DNA of 5,441 nt from Legionella genomosp. 1 (GTDB taxonomy: Bacteria > Pseudomonadota > Gammaproteobacteria > Legionellales > Legionellaceae). Shown piece by piece: positions 1 to 5,441 of this stretch; position 1 is the first letter of the stretch, and each line of letters starts with the position of its first letter. The stretch lies in assembly GCA_945862275.1 (NCBI GenBank), contig CAMAYA010000089.1, positions 1 through 5,441 of the forward strand. The letters run 5' to 3'. Both the position numbers and the translations under genes were made by a program. Under the pieces are notes generated by a model, which was given only the letters and a program-made list of their open reading frames with translations, was not told the DNA's origin and made no database searches.

Positions 1-539
1 TTTATCGGTTTTCAAGAAAAATGACAGGCTTTGACTTGCAGTCTGATACAGGTAATTTTCGTCTGCTGCATCGAAGCGTCGTGGATTCTTTAAAAAAAAT
101 GAAGGAAAGCAATCGCCATTTGATCATGATGTTTGCTTATGTGGGGTATAAAACCGCAAGCATTGACTATCATTGCCCACCACGGACGGCCGGTGTTAGC
201 AAATATAATCTGCGTAAATTAATTAATTTGTCTTTGGATTCTATTATTGGATTCTCTGCACGCCCGCTTCGAACCATGGCTTGTTTTTCAGTGTTCATCA
301 GCATCGTGATGATGCTTTATGCAGGTTTTATTTTGATTCAAAAGTTATTCACACATCAACAATTGGCGGATGGTATTGCGTCCGTTATTTTTTTGATTTC
401 GGGTTTGTTTTCTATTTTGTTTTTATTTTTGGCTATTATCTCAGAATATATCAGTCGAATTCTTATCGAAACGAAAAATCGTCCTTTGTATAATATTAAA
501 CAAGACATTACGCATGAGTCGATTGCTAAACATGGATAA
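1..539 (+). CDS. Polyprenyl-phosphate glycosyltransferase, GT2 family (ArnC/DPM1/FlmF2-like), 5'-truncated
   Basis: The reading frame is open to the left edge, so the ATG at 21 is internal and the N-terminal catalytic GT-A part (DxD region) lies outside the window. What remains is the typical C-terminal part of a DPM1/ArnC-type enzyme: a DTGNFRLL segment at about 45-68 (usual family form DTGDFRLL), a PPRTAG..KY motif near 177-206, a RPLR stretch near 261-272, then two hydrophobic helices at about 276-344 and 375-449, and a short cytosolic tail with the usual E.KNRPLYNI ending. Such enzymes move a sugar from a nucleotide donor to undecaprenyl phosphate on the cytoplasmic face of the inner membrane. 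The deacetylase and ArnT-like genes that follow with overlapping ends suggest an N-acetylhexosamine donor for lipid A modification, as with Francisella FlmF2; that specificity is inferred. One oddity is Asn (54-56) where the family usually has Asp. Confidence 0.9.
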   Translation, partial: YRFSRKMTGFDLQSDTGNFRLLHRSVVDSLKKMKESNRHLIMMFAYVGYKTASIDYHCPPRTAGVSKYNLRKLINLSLDSIIGFSARPLRTMACFSVFISIVMMLYAGFILIQKLFTHQQLADGIASVIFLISGLFSILFLFLAIISEYISRILIETKNRPLYNIKQDITHESIAKHG

Positions 540-1323
540 GCGCATCATCCTTTGTGCGGATGATTATGGGCAAAATGAAGCGATTTCTGAAGGCATTCTC
601 ACATTGGCGCGGAGTGCCCGGATTAATGCATTGAGTTGCATAGTGAATGTGCCGTATTGGGTCGAGGCATCCCAGGCCTTACGCGACATAAGATCATCAA
701 CTTATATAGGTCTACATCTTAATTTGACCGATGGCGCGTCATTCGAATCATTGTCTGCGTTGATTAAAAAGGCGTATTTGAAACAGCTGAATGTGCAGGC
801 GATTGCGGCTGAAATAGAAAGCCAAATCAATGCGTTTGTGCACGCAATGGATGCCTATCCTGATTTTATTGATGGCCATCAACATGTTCATCAGTTGCCC
901 GTTGTACGTGATGCATTGCTGTTGGTTTATAAACGAATGGGATTGCAGGCTTTCATTCGTAACACCACGAACGGATGGCATGATCTATGGTCTTTGCACG
1001 GTTTTCCTAAACGTCCATTGATTGCATTATTGGGTGGTATTGTGCTGCGCCGTGCGTTGGTAAAACAGAGGATAGCCTGCAATTTAAGTTTTTCAGGAAT
1101 TTATCCGTTTCATCAATCACCCCTTTATCGCCGTCATTTCAACCAATTTTTAACTCAAATTCACGATGGCGGGCTTATTATGTGCCATCCAGGGGATCCT
1201 TCCGACGACTTAAGCGATCCGCTGTCGCCTTATCGTCATCACGAATTGAACTATTTTCTCAGTGATGCATTTTTAAGTGATTTAAAGACGTCATCCACTC
1301 AATTGCGCTGCAAAGGAATGTAA
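532..1323 (+). CDS. YdjC/ChbG/HpnK-family carbohydrate deacetylase (NaxD-like)
   Basis: This is a metal-dependent sugar N-deacetylase of the YdjC superfamily. Visible motifs, numbered from the ATG at 514, are ADDYG (15-19), GLHLNLTDG (66-74), DGHQHVHQ (120-127) and CHPGD (224-228); the Asp of DDYG and the His of GLH and DGH are the expected metal ligands. No signal peptide is seen, so it should act in the cytoplasm. I prefer the ATG at 532 (263 aa), because it puts the DD motif at residues 10-11 as in relatives; the ATG at 514 (269 aa) is the alternative, and neither has a good Shine-Dalgarno. Either start overlaps the preceding gene (ATGGATAA at 532-539), which points to translational coupling. 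Between a polyprenyl-phosphate GT2 and an ArnT-like transferase, the closest functional model is NaxD, which deacetylates undecaprenyl-phosphate-GalNAc. A hopanoid role (HpnK) or chitooligosaccharide role (ChbG) is less consistent with the neighbours. Confidence 0.9.
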   Translation: MDKRIILCADDYGQNEAISEGILTLARSARINALSCIVNVPYWVEASQALRDIRSSTYIGLHLNLTDGASFESLSALIKKAYLKQLNVQAIAAEIESQINAFVHAMDAYPDFIDGHQHVHQLPVVRDALLLVYKRMGLQAFIRNTTNGWHDLWSLHGFPKRPLIALLGGIVLRRALVKQRIACNLSFSGIYPFHQSPLYRRHFNQFLTQIHDGGLIMCHPGDPSDDLSDPLSPYRHHELNYFLSDAFLSDLKTSSTQLRCKGM

Positions 1324-1325
1324 TG
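1312..1325 (+). promoter_or_regulatory. Ribosome binding site and stop/start overlap of the ArnT-like gene
   Basis: AAAGGA (1312-1317) lies five bases before the ATG at 1323, and the upstream stop and this start share one base in TAATG (1321-1325). This fixes the start of the ArnT-like protein and indicates termination-reinitiation coupling with the deacetylase. Confidence 0.75.
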
Positions 1326-2786
1326 GAACCTATTTTAAACAAACAGTTTTGTATGCGCGCACGTATTGTGTTGTTGTTTCTTCTTGCCAGCCGGCTGCTG
1401 GCGATGTGGTTGATTCCGCTGAATGATTCCACTGAGGCGCGGTATGGTGAAATTGCTCGCATCATGCTAGAGACTGGGGATTGGATTACGCCCATGCAAG
1501 CCGTAGGCGTGCCCTTTTGGGCCAAGCCGCCCCTGTCTACATGGGCTTCAGCATCATCGATGTGGCTATTCGGGGTGAATGCATTTGCCGCACGATTGCC
1601 TAGCTTGCTGCTGTCCTTCGGAATTTTGTGTATGGTTTGGGATGTGGCTAAAAAACGAAGTGGGGCGCATACAGCTTGGGTTTCAGTTTTAATATTGGCG
1701 GGTAGTTTATTTTTCTTCCTGGATGCAGGCACGGTAATGACCGATCCTGCGTTGTTGTTTTGTACCACGTTGAGTTTGATTGCATTTTGGCACGCCGTTG
1801 TGAATCAACAGAAATCATGGGGATATCTTTTTTTTGTCGGATTAGGTCTAGGCCTGCTTGCTAAAGGGCCTATCGCACTGGTTTTGACGGGTATGCCTAT
1901 TTTTGTTTGGGTGTTAAGGCATAACCGATGGCGTGCTTTATGGCAGTGTTTGCCTTGGATCATCGGTGGGTTGCTGATGTTGTTGATAGCATTGCCCTGG
2001 TATGTGCTGGCAGAAATCAAAACGCCAGGTTTTATTAATTATTTTATCGTCGGCGAACATTTCCATCGGTTCATCGATCCCGGCTGGGGCGGGGATAAAT
2101 ATGGGTTTGCACACAAAGCCCACTACGGCATGATTTGGGTATACGCGGTGTTGGGATTTTTACCTTGGACTGTCTTAAGTTTGATTGGATTGGCTCGCCG
2201 CATGAAAAATATCCCTTCATTATTTAAAGACAACGATGGCTGGGTAGGTTACTTGTTGGCTTGCATATTGATGCCATTGGTGTTTTTTACGCTCTCTGGC
2301 AATATTATTTATCCTTATGTGTTTCCTATTCTGCCTTTTCTAGCCTTGTTGTTTTCAGATGTTTTAACGCGCATGGAACGCAAAGAACCCAAGCTTCAGA
2401 CGGAAACTCGCTTGCTTGCCCTTGCATCCATTTCAGGGGTTATTTTTCTGATGGTGACGACGTTATTTGTATTCATGCCCGAATGGGTGGCTAAATCACA
2501 ATATCGCGTAGTGGCGGCTTATCAAAAGGCCGCTTTAACGAATGCGAGTCGATTGATTTTTTGGGCACAAAAAACAGATTTTTCAGCCCAGTTTTATTCA
2601 GCAGGGCGTGCAATGGCTACACTGGATTCGAATGAGCTACGCCATTTGTTGTCGAATGCGCTAGATAATTACGTGGCGATCCCTTCAAATCAACAGGCAA
2701 TGATTCCAGATGATTTAAAGGAACATTTGGTCCCTATTATTACGATTAAAGTATTAAAAGACACGTTAACATTATACCGATCATAG
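1323..2786 (+). CDS. ArnT-like integral membrane glycosyltransferase (GT83, PMT superfamily; FlmK-like)
   Basis: This 487-residue polytopic protein should transfer a sugar from an undecaprenyl-phosphate carrier to lipid A (or another acceptor) on the periplasmic face of the inner membrane. The first helix is followed by the family loop DSTEARYGEIAR (35-46) and GDWITP (52-57), then KPPL (68-71), AKGP (180-183) and EHFHRF (245-250). Hydrophobic segments lie near 15-33, 92-108, 117-133, 140-160, 166-197, 208-230, 268-290, 308-325, 330-347 and 365-385, followed by a soluble C-terminal domain of about 100 residues. It is somewhat shorter than E. coli ArnT (about 550). The usual Lys of the SGKLPTY-like motif is Asn327 here (SGNIIYPY). 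The ATG sits in TAATG, overlapping the deacetylase stop, with a good AAAGGA ribosome site at 1312-1317, so the start is firm. The coupled neighbours suggest the cargo is a free-amine hexosamine rather than L-Ara4N; that is inference. Confidence 0.9.
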   Translation: MEPILNKQFCMRARIVLLFLLASRLLAMWLIPLNDSTEARYGEIARIMLETGDWITPMQAVGVPFWAKPPLSTWASASSMWLFGVNAFAARLPSLLLSFGILCMVWDVAKKRSGAHTAWVSVLILAGSLFFFLDAGTVMTDPALLFCTTLSLIAFWHAVVNQQKSWGYLFFVGLGLGLLAKGPIALVLTGMPIFVWVLRHNRWRALWQCLPWIIGGLLMLLIALPWYVLAEIKTPGFINYFIVGEHFHRFIDPGWGGDKYGFAHKAHYGMIWVYAVLGFLPWTVLSLIGLARRMKNIPSLFKDNDGWVGYLLACILMPLVFFTLSGNIIYPYVFPILPFLALLFSDVLTRMERKEPKLQTETRLLALASISGVIFLMVTTLFVFMPEWVAKSQYRVVAAYQKAALTNASRLIFWAQKTDFSAQFYSAGRAMATLDSNELRHLLSNALDNYVAIPSNQQAMIPDDLKEHLVPIITIKVLKDTLTLYRS

Positions 2787-2804
2787 GGGGTATTTGATTG
2801 TATT

Positions 2805-2892
2805 TGGCGGAGAGAGAGGGATTCGAACCCTCGATACGTTGCCGTATACACACTTTCCAGGCGTGCGCCTTCAGCCGCTCGGCCACCTCTCC
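2805..2892 (-). tRNA. tRNA-Ser (anticodon GGA)
   Basis: On the minus strand an 88-nt class II tRNA folds fully. The acceptor is GGAGAGG paired with TCTCTCC (last pair G-U), followed by discriminator G and an encoded CCA (complement of 2805-2807). The anticodon arm is CACGC-CTGGAAA-GTGTG, with GGA at 2856-2858. A long variable arm (TATACGGCAACGTATC) is typical of serine tRNAs, and the T arm is GAGGG-TTCGAAT-CCCTC. It reads UCC and UCU codons. The anticodon and variable-arm sequence closely resembles, from memory, the enterobacterial tRNA-Ser(GGA), supporting a gammaproteobacterial host. It faces the ArnT-like gene, 18 bp away. tRNA-Ser 3' ends are frequent integrase targets, but no second copy of its 3' end is seen in this window. 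Confidence 0.98.
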
Positions 2893-2901
2893 AAGTGCTG
2901 A

Positions 2902-2930
2902 AGGATATACTTGAATGATGAATAAATCAA
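2902..2930 (-). promoter_or_regulatory. Candidate sigma-70 promoter for tRNA-Ser
   Basis: Reading the minus strand, TTGATT (2930-2925) and TATCCT (2907-2902) are 17 bp apart, each matching four of six consensus positions; the overlapping TATATC (2909-2904) is an alternative -10 at 15 bp. Initiation would fall a few bases before the mature 5' end at 2892. The region is AT-rich, so chance matches are likely. Confidence 0.3.
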
Positions 2931-2949
2931 TGATATCAGGGTGGAAGAC

Positions 2950-2978
2950 TTAATAAATTCTGTAAAATCGTATATGCT
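2950..2978 (+). promoter_or_regulatory. Candidate sigma-70 promoter for the secreted protein/nagZ run
   Basis: TTAATA (2950-2955) and TATGCT (2973-2978) are separated by 17 bp, each matching four of six consensus positions; TAAAAT (2963-2968) and TATATG (2971-2976) are competing -10-like hexamers. A start near 2985 would leave a leader of about 23 bases containing the AGGA ribosome site at 2994-2997. A promoter somewhere in this spacer is expected, because the tRNA is transcribed away from this gene. The exact boxes are uncertain. Confidence 0.3.
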
Positions 2979-3007
2979 TAAGTAAAGTCAACCAGGATGG
3001 CTATCTC

Positions 3008-3454
3008 ATGTACCGATTATTTCTGCTGTTGTTTGGGGCGTGTTTGTGTTTGCAGGTTCATGCGTTCCCCTGTTTTATTACCTTGGTGAAAGACAATTGT
3101 TGGACTGATTATGATGTGGATGTCACGGTCATCAATGTCTTGAACGAAAAAGTATTGGCAACGATTAATATACCGAAGGGAGAATCATGGGTTCGTCATG
3201 AGCTGGTCTGCGAGCCGAAGCAAACCGTCATGTTTAGAGCTGTTTTTTCACCTGTTTTCTGGGAAAGTGATGCCAAGAAGGTTTATTTTGCTAAACGATA
3301 TTGGTCATTTCCTGAGAAAATAGATAAAGGTGCTGGGGCTTGGAACATGAATATTTGTTTTACACAGCATTTTGCAGCGGTTCCTCTCCCGCCAGAGGGA
3401 TCTGGGCGCTGTGCATGTGATATGGCCAGTATTCCTCCCATTAAACCACGTTAA
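3008..3454 (+). CDS. Hypothetical secreted cysteine-rich protein
   Basis: I do not recognise the family. The 148-residue product begins with a short signal-peptide-like stretch (MYRLFLLLFGACLCLQVHA) that would be cut after the VHA at residue 19. A lipoprotein cleavage before Cys12 (preceded by FGA) is a poorer alternative, since the -3 residue is Phe and the hydrophobic run continues beyond it. The mature part of about 129 residues has six cysteines (22, 31, 68, 117, 135, 137), suggesting disulfides and a periplasmic or exported location. Alternating hydrophobic patterns such as DVDVTVINVL and KQTVMFRAVF look like beta strands, and the C-terminus is proline-rich (PLPPEG, IPPIKPR). AGGA at 2994-2997, ten bases before the ATG, supports the start. 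It is 11 bp upstream of the NagZ-like gene and probably shares its transcript, but no functional link follows from that alone. Confidence 0.8.
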   Translation: MYRLFLLLFGACLCLQVHAFPCFITLVKDNCWTDYDVDVTVINVLNEKVLATINIPKGESWVRHELVCEPKQTVMFRAVFSPVFWESDAKKVYFAKRYWSFPEKIDKGAGAWNMNICFTQHFAAVPLPPEGSGRCACDMASIPPIKPR

Positions 3455-3468
3455 GGGGTATTTTATTG
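3453..3468 (+). promoter_or_regulatory. Ribosome binding site that fixes a TTG start (nagZ)
   Basis: AAGGGG (3453-3458), overlapping the stop of the preceding gene, is seven bases before TTG (3466-3468). No in-frame ATG or GTG occurs between them, so TTG is the best initiation codon. The overlap with the upstream stop suggests coupled translation. Confidence 0.65.
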
Positions 3469-4527
3469 ATTTCCTTAAGAAACCAAATTGGCCAGATGTT
3501 GATCATCGGTTTCTCGGGCCATGAATTAAAGGACGACAGCCCCGTTGTGACATGGTTGCATCAGGATGGACTGGGTGGTGTGCTGCTTTTTGATGTTGAT
3601 TTGCAAGCGAAGACACAGGGTAAAAATCTACAAAATAAACTTCAAATCAAACAATTAAATCATGATTTACAGCAGCATTCTGTCATGGCTGGCAATTCGT
3701 TTCCTTTATTGATTGCTGTGGATTATGAGGGTGGAGCCGTTGATCGCCTGGCAAAGATTTCGGGTTGCATAACAACCATGAAAGCCTGTGATCAAGCCGA
3801 TTTGACAGAAGAGGCGTTTCAGATTGAAGTGGGAGAAATGGCTTCTACTTTAAAAGAATTAGGGTTTAATTTAAATTTTGCACCGGTGGTTGATCTTGAT
3901 TTAAATGATAAGCAGGGCATTATTGGGACGCTAGGACGCAGTTTTTCTGAAGATCCTGGCGTAGTGGCACGGGTGGCTCAAGCATTTGTAGATGTCTTTC
4001 GGCAGCAGGGTATTCTTTGTGCCTATAAACACTTTCCAGGGCATGGTAGTGCCCTGGGTGATACGCATTTGGGGTTCGTGGACGTGACCGATAGCTATCA
4101 AGAAAGGGAGTTGGAACCCTATGTCAAGCTTTTGGACAACATGGAATGGCCCGTGATGGTGATGACTGCTCATGTGGTGAATCGCATGTTGGATAAAACC
4201 GGTTTACCTGCGACCTTGTCTTACCCCATTTTAACCGAGCTGTTGCGCCACCAATTAGGGTTTGATGGCGTCATTGTGAGCGATGATTTGCAAATGCAAG
4301 CCATTAGCCATCATTACACCATCGATGAGGCGCTCACGCTCACCATCAATGCGGGTGCTGACATGCTGATTTTTGGCAATCAATGGGACACGATTACCGC
4401 GACCGAGGTGATAGACCGGATTGAACAATTGGTTTTATCTGGCGTCATTCTGCGTGCACGGATAGATGAAGCGTATCAGCGAATTTGTTATTTGAAGGAA
4501 GCATTGCAGTACAAGCCTTACAATTGA
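3466..4527 (+). CDS. nagZ: Glycoside hydrolase family 3 beta-N-acetylhexosaminidase (NagZ-like)
   Basis: The 353-residue product has the GH3 N-terminal TIM-barrel fold only, close to the NagZ length of about 340, and no signal peptide, which fits a cytoplasmic muropeptide-recycling enzyme releasing GlcNAc from GlcNAc-anhydroMurNAc peptides. Key motifs are VDYEGGAVDRL (85-95), LNFAPVVDLD (136-145), GRSFSEDP (157-164), KHFPGHGSALGDTH (188-201) with the Asp199-x-His201 acid/base dyad, MTAHV (233-237), and GFDGVIVSDDL (265-275) with the likely nucleophile Asp273. The start is TTG at 3466, well placed behind AAGGGG (3453-3458); the next in-frame ATG at 3496 would cut into the conserved N-terminal strand. 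The KHFPGHGS...GDTHLGF...EL.PY pattern is more like the GH3 clade found outside enterobacteria than E. coli NagZ, and Tyr87 replaces the usual Gln of DQEGG. Exact substrate is therefore inferred. Confidence 0.9.
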   Translation: MISLRNQIGQMLIIGFSGHELKDDSPVVTWLHQDGLGGVLLFDVDLQAKTQGKNLQNKLQIKQLNHDLQQHSVMAGNSFPLLIAVDYEGGAVDRLAKISGCITTMKACDQADLTEEAFQIEVGEMASTLKELGFNLNFAPVVDLDLNDKQGIIGTLGRSFSEDPGVVARVAQAFVDVFRQQGILCAYKHFPGHGSALGDTHLGFVDVTDSYQERELEPYVKLLDNMEWPVMVMTAHVVNRMLDKTGLPATLSYPILTELLRHQLGFDGVIVSDDLQMQAISHHYTIDEALTLTINAGADMLIFGNQWDTITATEVIDRIEQLVLSGVILRARIDEAYQRICYLKEALQYKPYN

Positions 4528-4574
4528 CAGTATTTTTAGTTAGAATTCATGCATTGCACTTTGTTTGAAAATGT

Positions 4575-5330
4575 ATGATTAGCGTCGTTATTATTGCTAA
4601 AAATGAAGCCCGAAACATTCGCCGTTGTTTAGACTCTGTTCGTTGGGCAGATGAGCTGATTGTGCTTGATTCGGGCAGCATGGATGATACCATTGCCATT
4701 GCGAAAGAATTCACAACCCGCGTTTTTTCAACCGATTGGCAGGGTTATGGTGTTCAGAAACAGCGTGCGCTGACGCATGCGTCCAGTGATTGGGTTTTGA
4801 ACCTGGATGCCGATGAGTCGATTGATGAGGCTTTGTATCGTGAAATTCTGGCCGCGATGTTAGTAGGCAATGTAGATGCGTATCGTATTCCCATTCAGAT
4901 GTTTTTTTATGGCAAACCGTTGCGGTTTTCATCCAGCCCCGATCGCCATATTCGGCTTTTTAAACGCGATGGTGCGCGTTTCAGTGATGACATTGTCCAT
5001 GAAAAAATCCAGCTTCCTGCTGCGGCAAGAGTGGGGCAGTTGAAACACAGTATTCAGCACCATTCATTTCAAGATATTAGCCATGCGTTATATAAAATAA
5101 ACCGGTATTCCTCCTATAGCGCAAAAATTCGGATAAAAGACCATAAAACATCCTGTTTTTCTAAAACAATGGCCAGGACGATATGGATGTTTTTTCGTTG
5201 TTATTTTTTGCAGGGCGGCTTTTTAGATGGCAAGATTGGTTTTTTGTTTGCTGTGTTTAGCGCACAAGGCTCGTTTTATCGTGGTATGAAGCAGCTTTAT
5301 CCTGATTATGAGATTGATAAATTACCTTAA
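4575..5330 (+). CDS. GT2 family glycosyltransferase, WaaE/KdtX-like (LPS core biosynthesis)
   Basis: This 251-residue protein has a GT-A fold of the WaaE/KdtX group, cytosolic or peripheral to the inner membrane. Motifs are VVIIAKNEARNI (4-15), the nucleotide-binding DSGSMDDT (32-39), LNLDADES (75-82) with the metal-binding DxD, FFYGKPLRF (110-118), SPDRHIRLFK (121-130), FSDDIVHEK (136-144) and the group's C-terminal FLQGGFLDGK..F...SA segment (211-230). WaaE of Klebsiella and Serratia adds glucose to heptose I of the LPS inner core; the donor and acceptor here cannot be read from sequence. The start at 4575 places the first strand in the normal position, though the ribosome site is weak. It lies 47 bp after the NagZ-like gene and 14 bp before another gene that is cut by the window edge, so it is probably part of the same operon. 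Confidence 0.9.
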   Translation: MISVVIIAKNEARNIRRCLDSVRWADELIVLDSGSMDDTIAIAKEFTTRVFSTDWQGYGVQKQRALTHASSDWVLNLDADESIDEALYREILAAMLVGNVDAYRIPIQMFFYGKPLRFSSSPDRHIRLFKRDGARFSDDIVHEKIQLPAAARVGQLKHSIQHHSFQDISHALYKINRYSSYSAKIRIKDHKTSCFSKTMARTIWMFFRCYFLQGGFLDGKIGFLFAVFSAQGSFYRGMKQLYPDYEIDKLP

Positions 5331-5344
5331 AGCGAGGATTCAAT

Positions 5345-5441
5345 ATGCGTTCAATGATCGCTAAATTATCGTTTAGTGCTGGGTCCATTCAAACGTGGGT
5401 TGCCTTCTTTTTAGCAGCGTCACTGTTTGCCATTCCACTGA
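5345..5441 (+). CDS. N-terminus of an unidentified, probably membrane, protein (3'-truncated)
   Basis: Thirty-two codons are visible from the ATG at 5345 and the frame is open to the right edge. GCGAGGA (5332-5338) is a good ribosome site six bases upstream. After about 15 polar residues the fragment becomes strongly hydrophobic (TWVAFFLAASLFAIPL), as at the first helix of a polytopic membrane protein. Directly following a WaaE-like gene, an O-antigen ligase/polymerase (WaaL/Wzy type) is a reasonable guess, but no diagnostic motif lies within the window. Confidence 0.6.
   Translation, partial: MRSMIAKLSFSAGSIQTWVAFFLAASLFAIPL

Noticed and set aside
21..23. ATG at 21 as the true start of the GT2
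   Set aside because: The frame is open upstream to the window edge with family-like residues (YRFSRK) before it, and the catalytic domain would be missing.
281..493. Second plus-frame open frame inside the GT2 gene
   Set aside because: A +1/+2 frame shadow of the transmembrane region, whose T-rich codons give hydrophobic products in several frames.
1259..1768. Minus-strand open frame of 169 codons across the deacetylase/ArnT-like junction
   Set aside because: It is antisense to two clearly conserved genes, its product shows no recognisable motif or signal, and I see no convincing ribosome site. It looks like a shadow of the sense coding pattern.
2893..3007. Riboswitch or small RNA in the spacer between the tRNA and the secreted-protein gene
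   Set aside because: The spacer is AT-rich, with no stable hairpin and no terminator, so nothing beyond weak promoter boxes is supported.
3931..4173. Minus-strand open frame of 80 codons inside nagZ
   Set aside because: Wholly antisense to the conserved catalytic region. The His-rich start simply mirrors GAT/GTG-rich sense codons.
4524..4546. TTGACA (4524-4529) as a strong -35 box before the WaaE-like gene
   Set aside because: The -35 is perfect, but the only good -10 (TAGAAT, 4541-4546) is 11 bp away and nothing suitable lies at 16-18 bp. It overlaps the end of nagZ and is probably chance.

Overview
The window looks like a chromosomal piece of a moderately AT-rich gammaproteobacterium. A Legionella/Coxiella-like relative (Legionellales) is my best guess, from the tRNA-Ser(GGA) sequence, which closely resembles the enterobacterial one and carries an encoded CCA, and from the mix of envelope genes. 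This is an inference without a database search. Every gene of recognisable function acts on envelope glycolipids or peptidoglycan, apart from one tRNA. I see no insertion sequence, phage gene, CRISPR array or toxin system.

Left part (1-2786, + strand) is a tightly coupled three-gene unit. It starts with the 3' part of a polyprenyl-phosphate glycosyltransferase (GT2, ArnC/DPM1-like, two C-terminal membrane helices). A YdjC/ChbG/HpnK-type sugar deacetylase overlaps its end. An ArnT-like (GT83) membrane glycosyltransferase follows, with its ATG overlapping the deacetylase stop. This order matches the logic of the known hexosamine lipid A modification systems (Francisella FlmF2-NaxD-FlmK, Bordetella Lgm): attach an N-acetylhexosamine to undecaprenyl phosphate, deacetylate it, flip it, and transfer the amino sugar to lipid A outside the inner membrane. 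I regard this as the most interesting content of the window.

Middle (2787-3007): a tRNA-Ser(GGA) gene on the minus strand, facing the ArnT-like gene with only 18 bp between them and no visible terminator. The remaining 115 bp is a divergent spacer with weak promoter-like boxes for both directions.

Right part (3008-5441, + strand) is a second, closely spaced run. It holds a small secreted cysteine-rich protein of unknown function, a GH3 beta-N-acetylhexosaminidase (NagZ-like, TTG start), a WaaE/KdtX-like GT2 glycosyltransferase of the LPS core type, and the first 32 codons of a further, probably membrane, protein cut by the window edge. Gaps of 11, 47 and 14 bp suggest co-transcription. Together the two halves suggest a locus devoted to lipid A/LPS decoration and murein turnover.
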